Shown piece after piece: positions 51,382 to 60,972 of a DNA stretch of 64,000 bases (position 1 is its first letter; the number at the start of each line of letters is the position of its first letter). Origin of the DNA: Filimonas effusa (GTDB lineage Bacteria; Bacteroidota; Bacteroidia; Chitinophagales; Chitinophagaceae); the NCBI RefSeq assembly GCF_004118675.1, contig NZ_SDHZ01000002.1:558001-622000 (forward strand), read 5' to 3'. The notes beneath the pieces are model-generated. The model did no database searches and was not told where the DNA came from. It saw only the letters and a list, made by a program, of their open reading frames with translations. The translations under genes were made by a program, and so were the position numbers.

Positions 51382-52035
51382 TTATTCCTCAGGTTTGATA
51401 CCCGCCAGGTTTGCATTCCATAACGCAGTTCCCTGCGGTACGCTTTCCGGGTTGGTAACCATCTGGAATTTAAATAATTCGTTCTTCTTGAATGAAGTCA
51501 TTACATTCTTGAAAGACGGGAAACTTGCGTCGTTGTCACCCTTTACCAGCAGGTTCATTGGCTGTCCTGCATAAACGGTAGCTGCCGCACGCATCCAGTC
51601 AATCATCTGATTGTTGGTAGTATCAATTGGAATACCAGGTAACACCCTGTCGGTTTGTTGTTCCTTAGGCATCAGCGCCTGCTGTTTCAAATTGCCTACA
51701 GGTACACCAAAAAATTCGAGTTTCGCGATTGATTCAAGATCAGCATCGCTCAGTCCGAGTTGTTTGGTAACGTTCAACGTATTTAAAACATCTCTTCTTC
51801 TGTCTGCGTTATCCATACCCAGGTAAACTTTACCGGATTTGGTAATGGTAACAAGCAGCACATCTTTTTCAGGAGCCACCTTGGACGCAACCGAACTCGG
51901 AGTTGTCACCTCAATCGCCTCGGAAGGCTTGAACTTCGTTGTCAGGATAAAGAAAGACAACAGAAGAAAGGCAACATCACACATCGCAGTCATATCTACC
52001 GCGGTACTTTTCCGCGGGATTTTCGGTCTTGCCAT
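51382..52035 (-). CDS. exbD: ExbD/TolR-family biopolymer transporter (first exbD)
   Basis: The 217-residue protein has one membrane helix with the proton-carrying aspartate (VDMTAMCDVAFLLLSFFILT) preceded by PKIPRKSTA. The periplasmic part is longer than in the second ExbD and includes insertions around KQQALMPKEQQTDRVLPGIP, then YAGQPMNLLVKGDND. It lies between exbB (52124) and the second exbD on the same strand and would assemble with ExbB, probably as a heterodimer with the other ExbD. Confidence 0.94.
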   Translation of the reverse strand: MARPKIPRKSTAVDMTAMCDVAFLLLSFFILTTKFKPSEAIEVTTPSSVASKVAPEKDVLLVTITKSGKVYLGMDNADRRRDVLNTLNVTKQLGLSDADLESIAKLEFFGVPVGNLKQQALMPKEQQTDRVLPGIPIDTTNNQMIDWMRAAATVYAGQPMNLLVKGDNDASFPSFKNVMTSFKKNELFKFQMVTNPESVPQGTALWNANLAGIKPEE

Positions 52036-52123
52036 TGTTAAAAATTTTATTCTCTATTAAGATGCATAATTCAGACTAATCCATAAATAATTTTCATTTT
52101 TTACGCAAAAACGTAAAAACAGC

Positions 52124-52993
52124 TTATTTATAGTTCGCAGCAAAGCTTTGAGTCAGTGTGAAACCAGATTCGTCGATACCGTAAGTGATACCGTCGATTT
52201 TAGTGGTAAACACGTTATACATGATGATAGATACAGCAGAAGTACCGATACCTAAGGCTGTGTTATAAAGGGCTTCAGAGATACCTTGAGACAGTTTCTG
52301 AGCAGCTTCACCACCACCGCTTTCACCTAAAGCAGAGAAAGAACGGATCATACCCACAACGGTACCTAACAGACCTAACAGGGTAGATACAGAAGCCAGT
52401 GTAGAAAGGAACACCAGGTTTTTTTCCAGCATAGGCAGTTCAAGAGCAGTAGCTTCTTCAACTTCTTTCTGAATGTTGAGTACTTTTTGTTCAGTATCCA
52501 GCTCAGTGTTGCCGATCATTTCTTTGTACTTACGCAAACCAGCTTTCATTACGTTACCAACAGAACCTTTTTGTTTGTCGCATTCAACGATAGCTTTGTC
52601 AACGTCTTTGTTAGCCAGGTGGAACTGCACTTTGCGGATGAATTCAGCATTGTTCGAAGTACCAGCAGCTTTAGATACAGTCAATAACCTTTCGATCACG
52701 AAAGTTACCACAGTTAAAAGACAAGCTAACAGGATAGGTACGATGATACCACCCAGGTACATTTTATTCAGAGCGCCAATCGGACCGTCGTGAGCAGGCC
52801 AGAACCAATGACTAGCATCTTTGTCAGGATGAGAAAATTTAGTAGGATCTCCTAAGATAAAACGCCAGATACAATAACCTACGATGAGGCAAACAAGTGG
52901 AGCAATCCATGAAATTGCATTACCCTTTCTCTTCGGTTGTACAGACACACTCTTTGTCGCTGCTGCTGTTGCAGTCGGTTTAGTTTCAGCCAT
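52124..52993 (-). CDS. exbB: ExbB/TolQ/MotA-family proton channel
   Basis: The 289-residue protein has a basic N terminus, a first hydrophobic segment (ISWIAPLVCLIVGYCIWRFI), a second (GGIIVPILLACLLTVVTFVI), a long cytoplasmic loop (VQFHLANKDVDKAIVECDKQ), and two further helices (LSTLASVSTLLGLLGTVVGM with the conserved Thr and Gly residues, and LYNTALGIGTSAVSIIMYNV). The extra N-terminal helix is usual for Bacteroidetes ExbB. It heads the exbB-exbD-exbD-tonB operon. The 290 bases upstream (52994-53284) probably hold its promoter, but no exact TAnnTTTG box was found. Confidence 0.95.
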   Translation of the reverse strand: MAETKPTATAAATKSVSVQPKRKGNAISWIAPLVCLIVGYCIWRFILGDPTKFSHPDKDASHWFWPAHDGPIGALNKMYLGGIIVPILLACLLTVVTFVIERLLTVSKAAGTSNNAEFIRKVQFHLANKDVDKAIVECDKQKGSVGNVMKAGLRKYKEMIGNTELDTEQKVLNIQKEVEEATALELPMLEKNLVFLSTLASVSTLLGLLGTVVGMIRSFSALGESGGGEAAQKLSQGISEALYNTALGIGTSAVSIIMYNVFTTKIDGITYGIDESGFTLTQSFAANYK

Positions 52994-53284
52994 GATGCAA
53001 TTGATTTTTTAGTTTCTAAATCTAAATTTAAAATTTGAGTTCGCAATTCTAACGAAAAATCGTTTTAAATAACGCCCAATACCAATAATTTAATTTAAGG
53101 GCGCCACAATTTAAAACAAATAATGTCGCAACAATACGAACCGGCGCTTTTTTTTGAAAGCTAATCTGCCCTAAATATCAGGCCAAATCTGCGTTTCAAC
53201 CAATGACAACGGTCATAACGCTTAAATAAAGATAGAATAGGAATATGATAAAAATCACGCATCAATAAGGCTTTGCAAACCCCG

Positions 53285-54556
53285 TTATTCGTACCGCAAA
53301 GCATTGATAGGATTCAGGTTGGCTGCTTTGAGGGCAGGCCACAAACCCGCTCCCAGTCCCACAAGTGTACAAATTACAATACCTGTGATCACCCAACCCC
53401 ATGGAACCACGAAGCCTGTACCCATAAATAAGGCAAACAGATTGCCCACCAATACCCCTAATATGATGCCCAGAACAGCCCCGGCTACGCTGATTATCGT
53501 AGATTCAAAAAGGAATTGCTGACGTATATTTCTCTTCTTGCCGCCTATAGCCTTGATAAGACCAACCTCACGGGTTCGCTCGCTTACCGCAACCAGCATA
53601 ATGTTCATTAAACCAATGGCAGCGCCTATAAGCGTGATCAATCCTATGGCCCCGGCAGCTCCCTGAATACTGCTGAGCAGCCCTATAAAAGTGGCGGCCA
53701 GTTTATCGCTTTTTTCTACCACGAAGTTGTCGTCCTCGGTAGGATGTAGCTTCCGGATACCACGAAACAACGCGGTAGCTTCATTAACAGCCGGTTCCAA
53801 AAATTGCACATCATTGGCCATCACACCTATATTGAAGGAAGGTGCGGAATTACCAAGCCGGCGAACGTTATTATAAGTGGTGATAGCAACGTTATCGGCC
53901 CGCATCATAGCGCTGGCCCCCTTACTTTTCAGGATGCCGATTACCCGGTAGGGGGAATTACCTACCCGGATCATTTTATCCATTCCACGGGTGTAGTTTT
54001 CCCCAAACAAACGGGTCGCCACATCACTTCCCAGGATGCAAACGCTGCGCCCCGTTTCCAGGTCAAGTGTGCTGAAATTACGGCCGGTTTCGAGGGTATA
54101 GCCATTCACCCGCAGGTAATTCTCATCCCCTCCCGTAAGCCTTACATTCGGGTTGGTTTTTTTATCCTGGTATCTGAGCTCATTACCTCCCCTGCCGTTA
54201 AGTGTAATACTTACCAGCACCGGGTAATGAAACGACTGCTTGAACAGCTCCGCTTCGGCCTGCCGGATAGGCTTGTCGAGGTTCGATTTCTTTTGCTTTT
54301 TACCGCCTTTTTTGGTCTTTTGAGTGGCACTCTGGTTATTCCCGAACCGGAAACGCTCTTTGTAGGATATAGAAAAGCCATTGGCCCCCATTAGTGAGAA
54401 ACTATCCCTGAGACCACGGTTCATGGCTTCTATGGCAGTTACAATACCAATCAGGGCCATTATACCAAAGGCTATAATAGCTACTGTGATGCCGGTACGC
54501 AGCTTATTGCTGCGTACTGTACGATAGGCGAGTGAAAAGGAATCTGTTAGCGTCAT
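53285..54556 (-). CDS. ABC transporter permease, MacB/FtsX type
   Basis: The start at the ATG at 54556 (MTLTDSFSLAYRTVRSNKLR) gives 423 residues. An N-terminal membrane helix (TGITVAIIAFGIMALIGIV) is followed by a large MacB-like periplasmic domain, then three C-terminal helices of the FtsX domain (IGLITLIGAAIGLMNIMLVA, TIISVAGAVLGIILGVLVGN, PWGWVITGIVICTLVGLGAG), with the coupling motif VSERTREVGLIKAIGGKKRN. A lysine-rich insertion (ATQKTKKGGKKQKKS) in the periplasmic part is unusual. No ATPase gene is adjacent, so it must pair with one encoded elsewhere, as in MacB-type efflux or lipoprotein release systems. Confidence 0.92.
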   Translation of the reverse strand: MTLTDSFSLAYRTVRSNKLRTGITVAIIAFGIMALIGIVTAIEAMNRGLRDSFSLMGANGFSISYKERFRFGNNQSATQKTKKGGKKQKKSNLDKPIRQAEAELFKQSFHYPVLVSITLNGRGGNELRYQDKKTNPNVRLTGGDENYLRVNGYTLETGRNFSTLDLETGRSVCILGSDVATRLFGENYTRGMDKMIRVGNSPYRVIGILKSKGASAMMRADNVAITTYNNVRRLGNSAPSFNIGVMANDVQFLEPAVNEATALFRGIRKLHPTEDDNFVVEKSDKLAATFIGLLSSIQGAAGAIGLITLIGAAIGLMNIMLVAVSERTREVGLIKAIGGKKRNIRQQFLFESTIISVAGAVLGIILGVLVGNLFALFMGTGFVVPWGWVITGIVICTLVGLGAGLWPALKAANLNPINALRYE

Positions 54557-54657
54557 GCACAAATACGTACAGTTACTAAATGTACCCGATAAAGATACAT
54601 CGCCTGTTCACTCCTCCCGAAAATTTTAGAAGGGCGGAAAATGGCTGTGGTAAATGG

Positions 54658-56046
54658 TTAGAAATAGAACCAGTTGAGCAATGCCTGCGGCTGAATACCA
54701 AACAGGATGATGAGACCTGCCAGCAGGGCAACACCAATTTTGAAGGAACCGCTCACCTCTTCGGTACGGCCTTCGCCGTCTTTGAAGTACATTGCCTGTA
54801 TAACCCTGAAGTAATAATAGGCGCTAACCGCAGCAAACAGCACGCCTACCACCACCATCCAGGTATAACCCCCTGTTTTTACTACAGACGCCAGCATATA
54901 ATATTTGGCAAAGAAACCTGCAGTAAGCGGGATACCAGCAAGGGATAACAGGAATACGGTATTGGCAGCGGCCAGTAAAGGCTGCTTTTTAGCCAGCCCG
55001 TTAAAACCTTCGAAAGTATAGTCCTTCATTTTCAGCAGGATAGCAAAAATACCGATGGTCGCCAGGCTATAAGCCGCCGCATACAGCAGCAATCCCTCGC
55101 GGGCAAAATCGTTCAGACTGAAAAGCGCAAACAGCATAAACCCTGCCTGGGCGATACTGGAATAAGCCAGCATTCGTTTCACGCTTTGCTGGAATACCGC
55201 CGTGATATTACCGATCAGCAGTGTGGATATGATGATAATGCAAAACAGCATTTTCCAGTTTACAGCAGTAGAAGTATCCGCAACGCGGGCATCGAATAAC
55301 TTAAGGAAGGCGATGAAACCAGCGGCTTTTACAATAGTTGCCATAAAAGAAGTGAATACCGCCGGCGCCCCATCGTACACATCAGGTGTCCAGAAATGGA
55401 AGGGAGCAGCAGACACTTTAAAACACATGGCTACCAGCAGGAACAATAAACCCGTAACCTCCAGGAAAGACACTCCTTTGTACGAACCAAATACAGAACG
55501 GATCACTTCCAGCTGGAAGGAACCTGTACCGCCGTAAACCAGGGCAATACCCATGAGCATGATACCTGTAGAAAAAGAACCCATCAGGAAATACTTAAGG
55601 GCCGCCTCATTGCTTTTGAGATTCCTCTTGTCGCTGCCCGTTAAAATATACAACGGTATAGACAGTATCTCGATGCCAAGGAATAACATCAGCAGCGTAT
55701 TGAACGAAGACAATATACAAACGCCACAAAGCACGAAGAATATGAGCACAAAATACTCGGCCACATAACTGCCCGCCTTTTCAATATCCTTACCGCTCAG
55801 CAATACAAAAATGAGCGTAGAGGCTATAGCGATAGAATTAAAGAACAACCCAAAGCTGTCGAACCGCAGCATATCGTGGGTATTGATGGGGAAGAAAGAA
55901 GGTCCGTAAGAGTCACAGATATTTGCTGCCAGCAATACCAGCAACCCCAGGGCAGCAATATGCCTGAAAGCGCCCTTGTTCTTTACAAGAACACTGCTAA
56001 ACATCATTACAACACCCCAGATAGCCGAAAGTATGATCGCGTTCAT
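54658..56046 (-). CDS. nuoN: NADH-quinone oxidoreductase subunit N
   Basis: The 462-residue antiporter-like membrane subunit is the last gene of the complex I cluster. It has about 13-14 helices. Family lines include SFNTLLMLFLGIEILSIPLY, NEAALKYFLMGSFSTGIMLM, AAPFHFWTPDVYDGAPAVFT with the channel-forming residues, and SVKRMLAYSSIAQAGFMLFA with the conserved Lys. It forms one of the proton-pumping units in the inner membrane. It follows nuoM by 21 bases. Confidence 0.97.
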   Translation of the reverse strand: MNAIILSAIWGVVMMFSSVLVKNKGAFRHIAALGLLVLLAANICDSYGPSFFPINTHDMLRFDSFGLFFNSIAIASTLIFVLLSGKDIEKAGSYVAEYFVLIFFVLCGVCILSSFNTLLMLFLGIEILSIPLYILTGSDKRNLKSNEAALKYFLMGSFSTGIMLMGIALVYGGTGSFQLEVIRSVFGSYKGVSFLEVTGLLFLLVAMCFKVSAAPFHFWTPDVYDGAPAVFTSFMATIVKAAGFIAFLKLFDARVADTSTAVNWKMLFCIIIISTLLIGNITAVFQQSVKRMLAYSSIAQAGFMLFALFSLNDFAREGLLLYAAAYSLATIGIFAILLKMKDYTFEGFNGLAKKQPLLAAANTVFLLSLAGIPLTAGFFAKYYMLASVVKTGGYTWMVVVGVLFAAVSAYYYFRVIQAMYFKDGEGRTEEVSGSFKIGVALLAGLIILFGIQPQALLNWFYF

Positions 56047-56067
56047 ATTATTATCTGCAATAAGCTT

Positions 56068-57522
56068 TTAAATCGAATGAAATTTTGTTATCACGGCTTC
56101 CACCGCATCGTTGGTCAGCTGGATCATAGGTTGCGGATATACTCCTAAACCAATGATCACTACCGCCAGAATAGCCAGCATGAGCTTTACGCTCAGGTCG
56201 CTGTCTACAGCGTTTTCGGTGCGCGGAACGGTATTTCCATAGAATACTTTCTGTACCATTCCCAAAGTATAAACCGCAGCCAGGATAATGCTGATACCAG
56301 CTACCGCAGCAGCAGCAAAACTGAAACGGAACAGCCCGTTGAACATCATAAATTCACCAACAAAGGCGTTGGTCAACGGAAGCGCAATATTCGCAAATGC
56401 CATTATCACAAAAAGGATAGCCAAACCTGGCGCTCTCTGCGCAAGGCCGCCTAATTCACTGAATTTGCGGGAACCCAGCTGCTGCTCAATGGCATCAACC
56501 ACGATCCACAATCCTATTACGTTTACGCCGTGGTTGAACATCTGTATCATTACACCCTGTAAACCTATTTCACCACCCGCTTTGTGGCTCGCAAAAATCG
56601 CAGCAGCCATTAAGCCTATGTGCGCAATAGAAGAGTACGCGATCAGGCGTTTGATATCATCCTGCCTGATGGCTATCAGCGAAGCATATATGATGCCTGC
56701 AACCGCCAGCCATATCACACAATGATCGAAATGCGCTACAGCTTCAGGGAATACAGGTAACAACCAGCGGATCACCGCATAAAGTCCCATTTTCACCATT
56801 ACACCACTCAGGATGGCTGTAACGGCCGTGGGAGCTTGTTCATAGGTATCCGGCTGCCAGGTATGGAAAGGAAATACCGGCATTTTGATAGCAAAGGCGA
56901 TAAAGAAGGCCCAGAACAACCAGCCTTGTTCTTTTGCAGTAAGCTGTACATTATAGAACGACTCCAGCGCAAAAGACTGATCCGGCGTGCGGAAATAAAT
57001 ATACAGGATAGCTACCAGCATAAGCAGCGATCCCAGGAAGGTATATACAAAGAATTTGAAAGTAACAGCAATCCTTCTTTCACCTCCCCATGCAGAGCAA
57101 AGGAAATAAGCAGGAATTAACGCCAGCTCCCAGAAGAAATAGAACAACAGGCAGTCCGACGCCAGAAATACGCCCATCAATCCTGCCTGAAGCAGTAACA
57201 TCAGGCCATAAAAATTACCCGGCTTGGGATAATCGTTACGGTACGTGGCGCCAAAAACAAGTGGGAAAGAAGCAGCCGTTAACAGGCATAACATCTTAGC
57301 CATTCCATCCATTGACAATGAAAACCGGGCTCCCAGCATAGGTATCCACGATTCATCAAAATTCAGCTCGGCAGCACGGTGAGAATAAACACCTGCTACT
57401 GCCACCCCCAGGGTAACAATTGCCGATAACAGCGTCCAGATCTTGGGTGCCTTTTCTCCCGGAAGGAAAAAAGCAATCAAACCTGTAATAACGGGGATCA
57501 GTATAAGTAAGACAGGGATCAT
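56068..57522 (-). CDS. nuoM: NADH-quinone oxidoreductase subunit M
   Basis: The 484-residue protein is an antiporter-like proton-pumping subunit. Recognisable lines: LLFYFFWELALIPAYFLCSA with the channel glutamate, FAIKMPVFPFHTWQPDTYEQ, APTAVTAILSGVMVKMGLYA and RQDDIKRLIAYSSIAHIGLM. The start ATG at 57522 abuts the stop of nuoL at 57523, indicating tight translational coupling. Confidence 0.98.
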   Translation of the reverse strand: MIPVLLILIPVITGLIAFFLPGEKAPKIWTLLSAIVTLGVAVAGVYSHRAAELNFDESWIPMLGARFSLSMDGMAKMLCLLTAASFPLVFGATYRNDYPKPGNFYGLMLLLQAGLMGVFLASDCLLFYFFWELALIPAYFLCSAWGGERRIAVTFKFFVYTFLGSLLMLVAILYIYFRTPDQSFALESFYNVQLTAKEQGWLFWAFFIAFAIKMPVFPFHTWQPDTYEQAPTAVTAILSGVMVKMGLYAVIRWLLPVFPEAVAHFDHCVIWLAVAGIIYASLIAIRQDDIKRLIAYSSIAHIGLMAAAIFASHKAGGEIGLQGVMIQMFNHGVNVIGLWIVVDAIEQQLGSRKFSELGGLAQRAPGLAILFVIMAFANIALPLTNAFVGEFMMFNGLFRFSFAAAAVAGISIILAAVYTLGMVQKVFYGNTVPRTENAVDSDLSVKLMLAILAVVIIGLGVYPQPMIQLTNDAVEAVITKFHSI

Positions 57523-59454
57523 TTAAAATATTTTCTGCAGGAATTGTAAAATAATAGTTTGATTCCAGAACACTAAGAAGAGTACTACAATAGACAACAC
57601 CATAAACAGGATATAGCTGCCTACCAACCCGCTTTGTAACAAGCGAAGCTGGCGGGAGAAATAATGGACGAAACGTCCGGTTCCGTTTACGATGCCATCG
57701 ATGCCCGATTTCTCCACTACATTTTTCAGGAAACCAGCCAGTTTCAGCAGCGGATTAACAATTACGGCATCGTATAACTCATCTATATACCATTTATTTT
57801 CCAATACTTTGCCAGCACCGGTAGCATCATCGAGCTGCGGTCTTTTGCTGAAGCGGCTTACCGCAATCACTATTGCCACAACAGCAAGCGCAACAGAAAT
57901 CCCCATCAGCATATACTCAGTGCTATGTTCCAGCGTGTGTGCTTTTTCCGATGTTATTACAGGCGACAGGTAATGATGCAGCCAATGACCGCCGCCCAGC
58001 ACTTCGGGCACCCCAAGGAAACCACCCAGTACACTCAACACCGCCAGTACAATCAAAGGAATGGTCATAGCAGACGGCGATTCGTGCAGGTGATGCTCCT
58101 GGTCATGTGTACCTCTGAAAGTACCCAGGAAGGTAGTCGCATATAAGCGGAACATATAAAAAGCAGTAAGACCGGCAGTTGCTACACCTACACCCCAGTA
58201 AATGGGACTGTGCGCATAAGCCGCAGCCAGAATTTCATCTTTGGAGAAGAAACCACTGAAAGGAGGTATACCTGCAATGGCAAGACAAGCCAGCAGGAAA
58301 GTAAGATGCGTTACAGGAAGATGCTTTTTCAAACCTCCCATTTTACGGATATCCTGTTCGTGGTGCATCGCATGAATAACAGAACCGGCGCCCAGGAACA
58401 ACAATGCCTTAAAGAAAGCATGTGTCATCACGTGAAAAACAGCGCCGGTATAAGCACCTACACCTAGTCCAAGGAACATATATCCAAGCTGACTTACCGT
58501 AGAATAAGCCAGTACTTTTTTAATATCGTTTTGTTTGATCGCAATCGTAGCGGCGAATAACGCAGTAGCCAGGCCAATGATAGCTACTACATGCTGAGCG
58601 CATTCGCTCAAAGAATAAAGCACATTACTGCGGGCAATCATATAGATACCTGCCGTAACCATGGTAGCGGCGTGGATAAGCGCCGATACCGGTGTTGGAC
58701 CCGCCATCGCATCGGGTAACCAGGTGTACAAAGGAATTTGCGCACTCTTACCCGCAGCACCTACAAACAGAAGCAGGGTGATAGCGGTAATATCTGTTGG
58801 AGTCAGTTTTGCAATGCTTGCCGCAGAAAATACCTCGTGGTAATCAACGGTTCCCAGTTTCGCCAGCAGCCAGAACACAGCCAGCAGGAAACCCAGGTCA
58901 CCAATACGGTTCATCACAAAAGCTTTCTTCGCTGCGTAATTATAATTGTTGTTCTTGAACCAGAAGCCGATGAGCAGGTAAGAACAAAGCCCCACACCTT
59001 CCCATCCAATGAACATGATCACAAAGTTACCACCAAGCACAAGCAGCAGCATAGAAAATACGAACAGGTTCAGGTAGGCGAAGTACCTGCCGAAATGCTC
59101 TTCTCTCTCTTCATGCATATAAGCTGTAGAATATACATGGATCAGGAAACCGATACCGGTAATGATCAGCAGAAAAAGACACGAAAGCTGATCAGCCAGG
59201 AAGGCAAACTGGATCTTGAAACTACTGGTATTGATGAAATCAAATAATACAGTGGTAGGTATTACCTGACCGGGGTTACCGTGCGTAGCAGAATAAACAC
59301 TACCAAACAAAGAACACGATACCAGGAAGGATGCCAGGATGGCTCCGCTTCCGATTATACCTATTGCAGGCTTGCTTAACGACTTCCGGAAGAGGCCGTT
59401 AATCAGGAATCCCAACAAAGGAAATAATGGTACTAAATAAACTAAATTAGTCAT
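57523..59454 (-). CDS. nuoL: NADH-quinone oxidoreductase subunit L
   Basis: The 643-residue protein is the distal proton-pumping subunit with the long lateral helix. Lines include LFVFSMLLLVLGGNFVIMFI, GWEGVGLCSYLLIGFWFKNN, AGKSAQIPLYTWLPDAMAGP, TPVSALIHAATMVTAGIYMI, KQNDIKKVLAYSTVSQLGYM and TAFYMFRLYATTFLGTFRG. It has the expected length and its C terminus abuts nuoM. Upstream gene is nuoK, 48 bases away. Confidence 0.98.
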   Translation of the reverse strand: MTNLVYLVPLFPLLGFLINGLFRKSLSKPAIGIIGSGAILASFLVSCSLFGSVYSATHGNPGQVIPTTVLFDFINTSSFKIQFAFLADQLSCLFLLIITGIGFLIHVYSTAYMHEEREEHFGRYFAYLNLFVFSMLLLVLGGNFVIMFIGWEGVGLCSYLLIGFWFKNNNYNYAAKKAFVMNRIGDLGFLLAVFWLLAKLGTVDYHEVFSAASIAKLTPTDITAITLLLFVGAAGKSAQIPLYTWLPDAMAGPTPVSALIHAATMVTAGIYMIARSNVLYSLSECAQHVVAIIGLATALFAATIAIKQNDIKKVLAYSTVSQLGYMFLGLGVGAYTGAVFHVMTHAFFKALLFLGAGSVIHAMHHEQDIRKMGGLKKHLPVTHLTFLLACLAIAGIPPFSGFFSKDEILAAAYAHSPIYWGVGVATAGLTAFYMFRLYATTFLGTFRGTHDQEHHLHESPSAMTIPLIVLAVLSVLGGFLGVPEVLGGGHWLHHYLSPVITSEKAHTLEHSTEYMLMGISVALAVVAIVIAVSRFSKRPQLDDATGAGKVLENKWYIDELYDAVIVNPLLKLAGFLKNVVEKSGIDGIVNGTGRFVHYFSRQLRLLQSGLVGSYILFMVLSIVVLFLVFWNQTIILQFLQKIF

Positions 59455-59502
59455 ATACGCGATAGTAAGTAATAGTCAATGGTCAATACAGGAACCTGGC
59501 GC

Positions 59503-59838
59503 TTAGTTTTTAAGCCGGTTCAGGAAATTCACGTCCGTTGAATGCACATTCCGGTACATCATTACAATAACAGCCAGTCCCACACTAACCTCCGCCGCCG
59601 CTACTACCATAATAAAAAATACGAACAACTGCCCTTCAATACCTGCTGTAGAGTTCACATCATGAGCGTAAGCCGTTCCATGATACATTTTAGAGAAAGC
59701 CACCAGCAACAGGTTCACTGCGTTAAGCATAAGCTCTATACACATAAAGATGATGATGGCGTTACGGCGCACCAGCACCCCTACCACTCCAATGCAGAAC
59801 AGGCAGGCAGCCAGGGCGATATAATATTGAATTGGCAT
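59503..59838 (-). CDS. nuoK: NADH-quinone oxidoreductase subunit K
   Basis: The 111-residue protein has three membrane helices: [40 protein letters not shown] with the conserved in-membrane glutamate, and [20 protein letters not shown] with the second glutamate, then VIVMMYR. Part of the proton path near the quinone site. 9 bases after nuoJ. Confidence 0.97.
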   Translation of the reverse strand: MPIQYYIALAACLFCIGVVGVLVRRNAIIIFMCIELMLNAVNLLLVAFSKMYHGTAYAHDVNSTAGIEGQLFVFFIMVVAAAEVSVGLAVIVMMYRNVHSTDVNFLNRLKN

Positions 59839-59847
59839 ATAAATGAT

Positions 59848-60351
59848 TTAGTCTTTCTTTCCAATAACCACAGCACCCACCATGGCGCTAAGGAATAATA
59901 CACTGCTTATTTCAAAAGGCACTACATAATCCGTGAACAGGGTTTTACCCAGCGCACTGATAAGGCCAATGCTCCCCTCTTTCAACTGTGCGGTACGATT
60001 CACCATATCCGCGGAAGAACGTACTACAGAGATCATGATAAGGAAAAGGATACCACCTGAAATCACCCCGGCCAGCTGCATCCACAGATTCTTCCGCGGC
60101 TCTTTGGCATTATTCAGGTTCATAAGCATTATCACAAACAGGAATAATACCATGATAGCACCTGCATATACAATAAGATTCACAATGGCGAGGAACTGGG
60201 CGTTCATTAAGATATAGTGGCCCGAAATGGCAAAGAAAACAACAATCAGCCACAGTACGCTGTGAACCGGGTTCTTACTTGCCAGCACCATAATAGCGCT
60301 TACAAGTGCCAGCGCACTTAAAAACCAGAATAATACTTGAGTTGTACCCAT
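59848..60351 (-). CDS. nuoJ: NADH-quinone oxidoreductase subunit J
   Basis: The 167-residue protein has five hydrophobic segments, including QVLFWFLSALALVSAIMVLA, NPVHSVLWLIVVFFAISGHY, AQFLAIVNLIVYAGAIMVLF (the conserved pi-bulge helix with YAGAIMVLFLFVIMLMN) and the last helix VPFEISSVLFLSAMVGAVVI. Ends in GKKD like other NuoJ proteins. It lies between nuoI and nuoK in the expected complex I order. Confidence 0.97.
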   Translation of the reverse strand: MGTTQVLFWFLSALALVSAIMVLASKNPVHSVLWLIVVFFAISGHYILMNAQFLAIVNLIVYAGAIMVLFLFVIMLMNLNNAKEPRKNLWMQLAGVISGGILFLIMISVVRSSADMVNRTAQLKEGSIGLISALGKTLFTDYVVPFEISSVLFLSAMVGAVVIGKKD

Positions 60352-60386
60352 TTATAGTTGTTTAATCAAAAGTTTTAGGTCTCAGC

Positions 60387-60929
60387 TTATCTATCTTTCC
60401 TTGCTTCCCTCGCCTTTGCAAATGCCTCTGGTTCTGTAACCGGGTTAGGGATCAGCAATTCTGTTTTACCATAGATCAGCTCCTTACGCGCAAAGCTTGC
60501 CGGAGTTACTGTCTCGCTCAGGTAAATAGCATCTTTGGGACAGGCCTCTTCGCACAGTCCGCAAAAAATGCAACGCAACATGTTGATCTCATAACGTGCT
60601 GCGTATTTTTCCTCGCGGTACAGGTTTTCCTCCCCTTCCTTCCTTTCAGCTGCTTCCATCGTAATGGCTTCAGCAGGACAGGCAACAGCACAAAGGCCGC
60701 AGGCAGTACAGCGTTCACGGCCTTCCTCATCACGGTTCAATACCTGCAGGCCCCTGAAAACAGGGCTGAAAGGACGTGTTTGCTCAGGATAGTTGATAGT
60801 GGGTTTCTTACGGAACATATGCCCGAAAGTGATAACCATCCCTTTAAATATTGCGGGCAGGTATATGCGCTCCATCAAGCTCATTGGCTCGCGTGATACC
60901 GGCTTTGATCTCTGTGTTAATGCTTGCAT
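60387..60929 (-). CDS. nuoI: NADH-quinone oxidoreductase subunit I (two [4Fe-4S] clusters)
   Basis: The 180-residue protein carries two ferredoxin motifs: RCTACGLCAVACPAEAI and MLRCIFCGLCEEACPKDAI, each CxxCxxCxxxCP, the N6a and N6b clusters that carry electrons to the quinone site. The N-terminal amphipathic part (ERIYLPAIFKGMVITFGHMF) docks it on the membrane arm. The start at 60929 is 43 bases after the nuoH stop. Confidence 0.97.
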   Translation of the reverse strand: MQALTQRSKPVSREPMSLMERIYLPAIFKGMVITFGHMFRKKPTINYPEQTRPFSPVFRGLQVLNRDEEGRERCTACGLCAVACPAEAITMEAAERKEGEENLYREEKYAARYEINMLRCIFCGLCEEACPKDAIYLSETVTPASFARKELIYGKTELLIPNPVTEPEAFAKAREARKDR

Positions 60930-60972
60930 TTTGCAAAAATATTTTTGTTCAATACCACAATCCTGGTTAAAT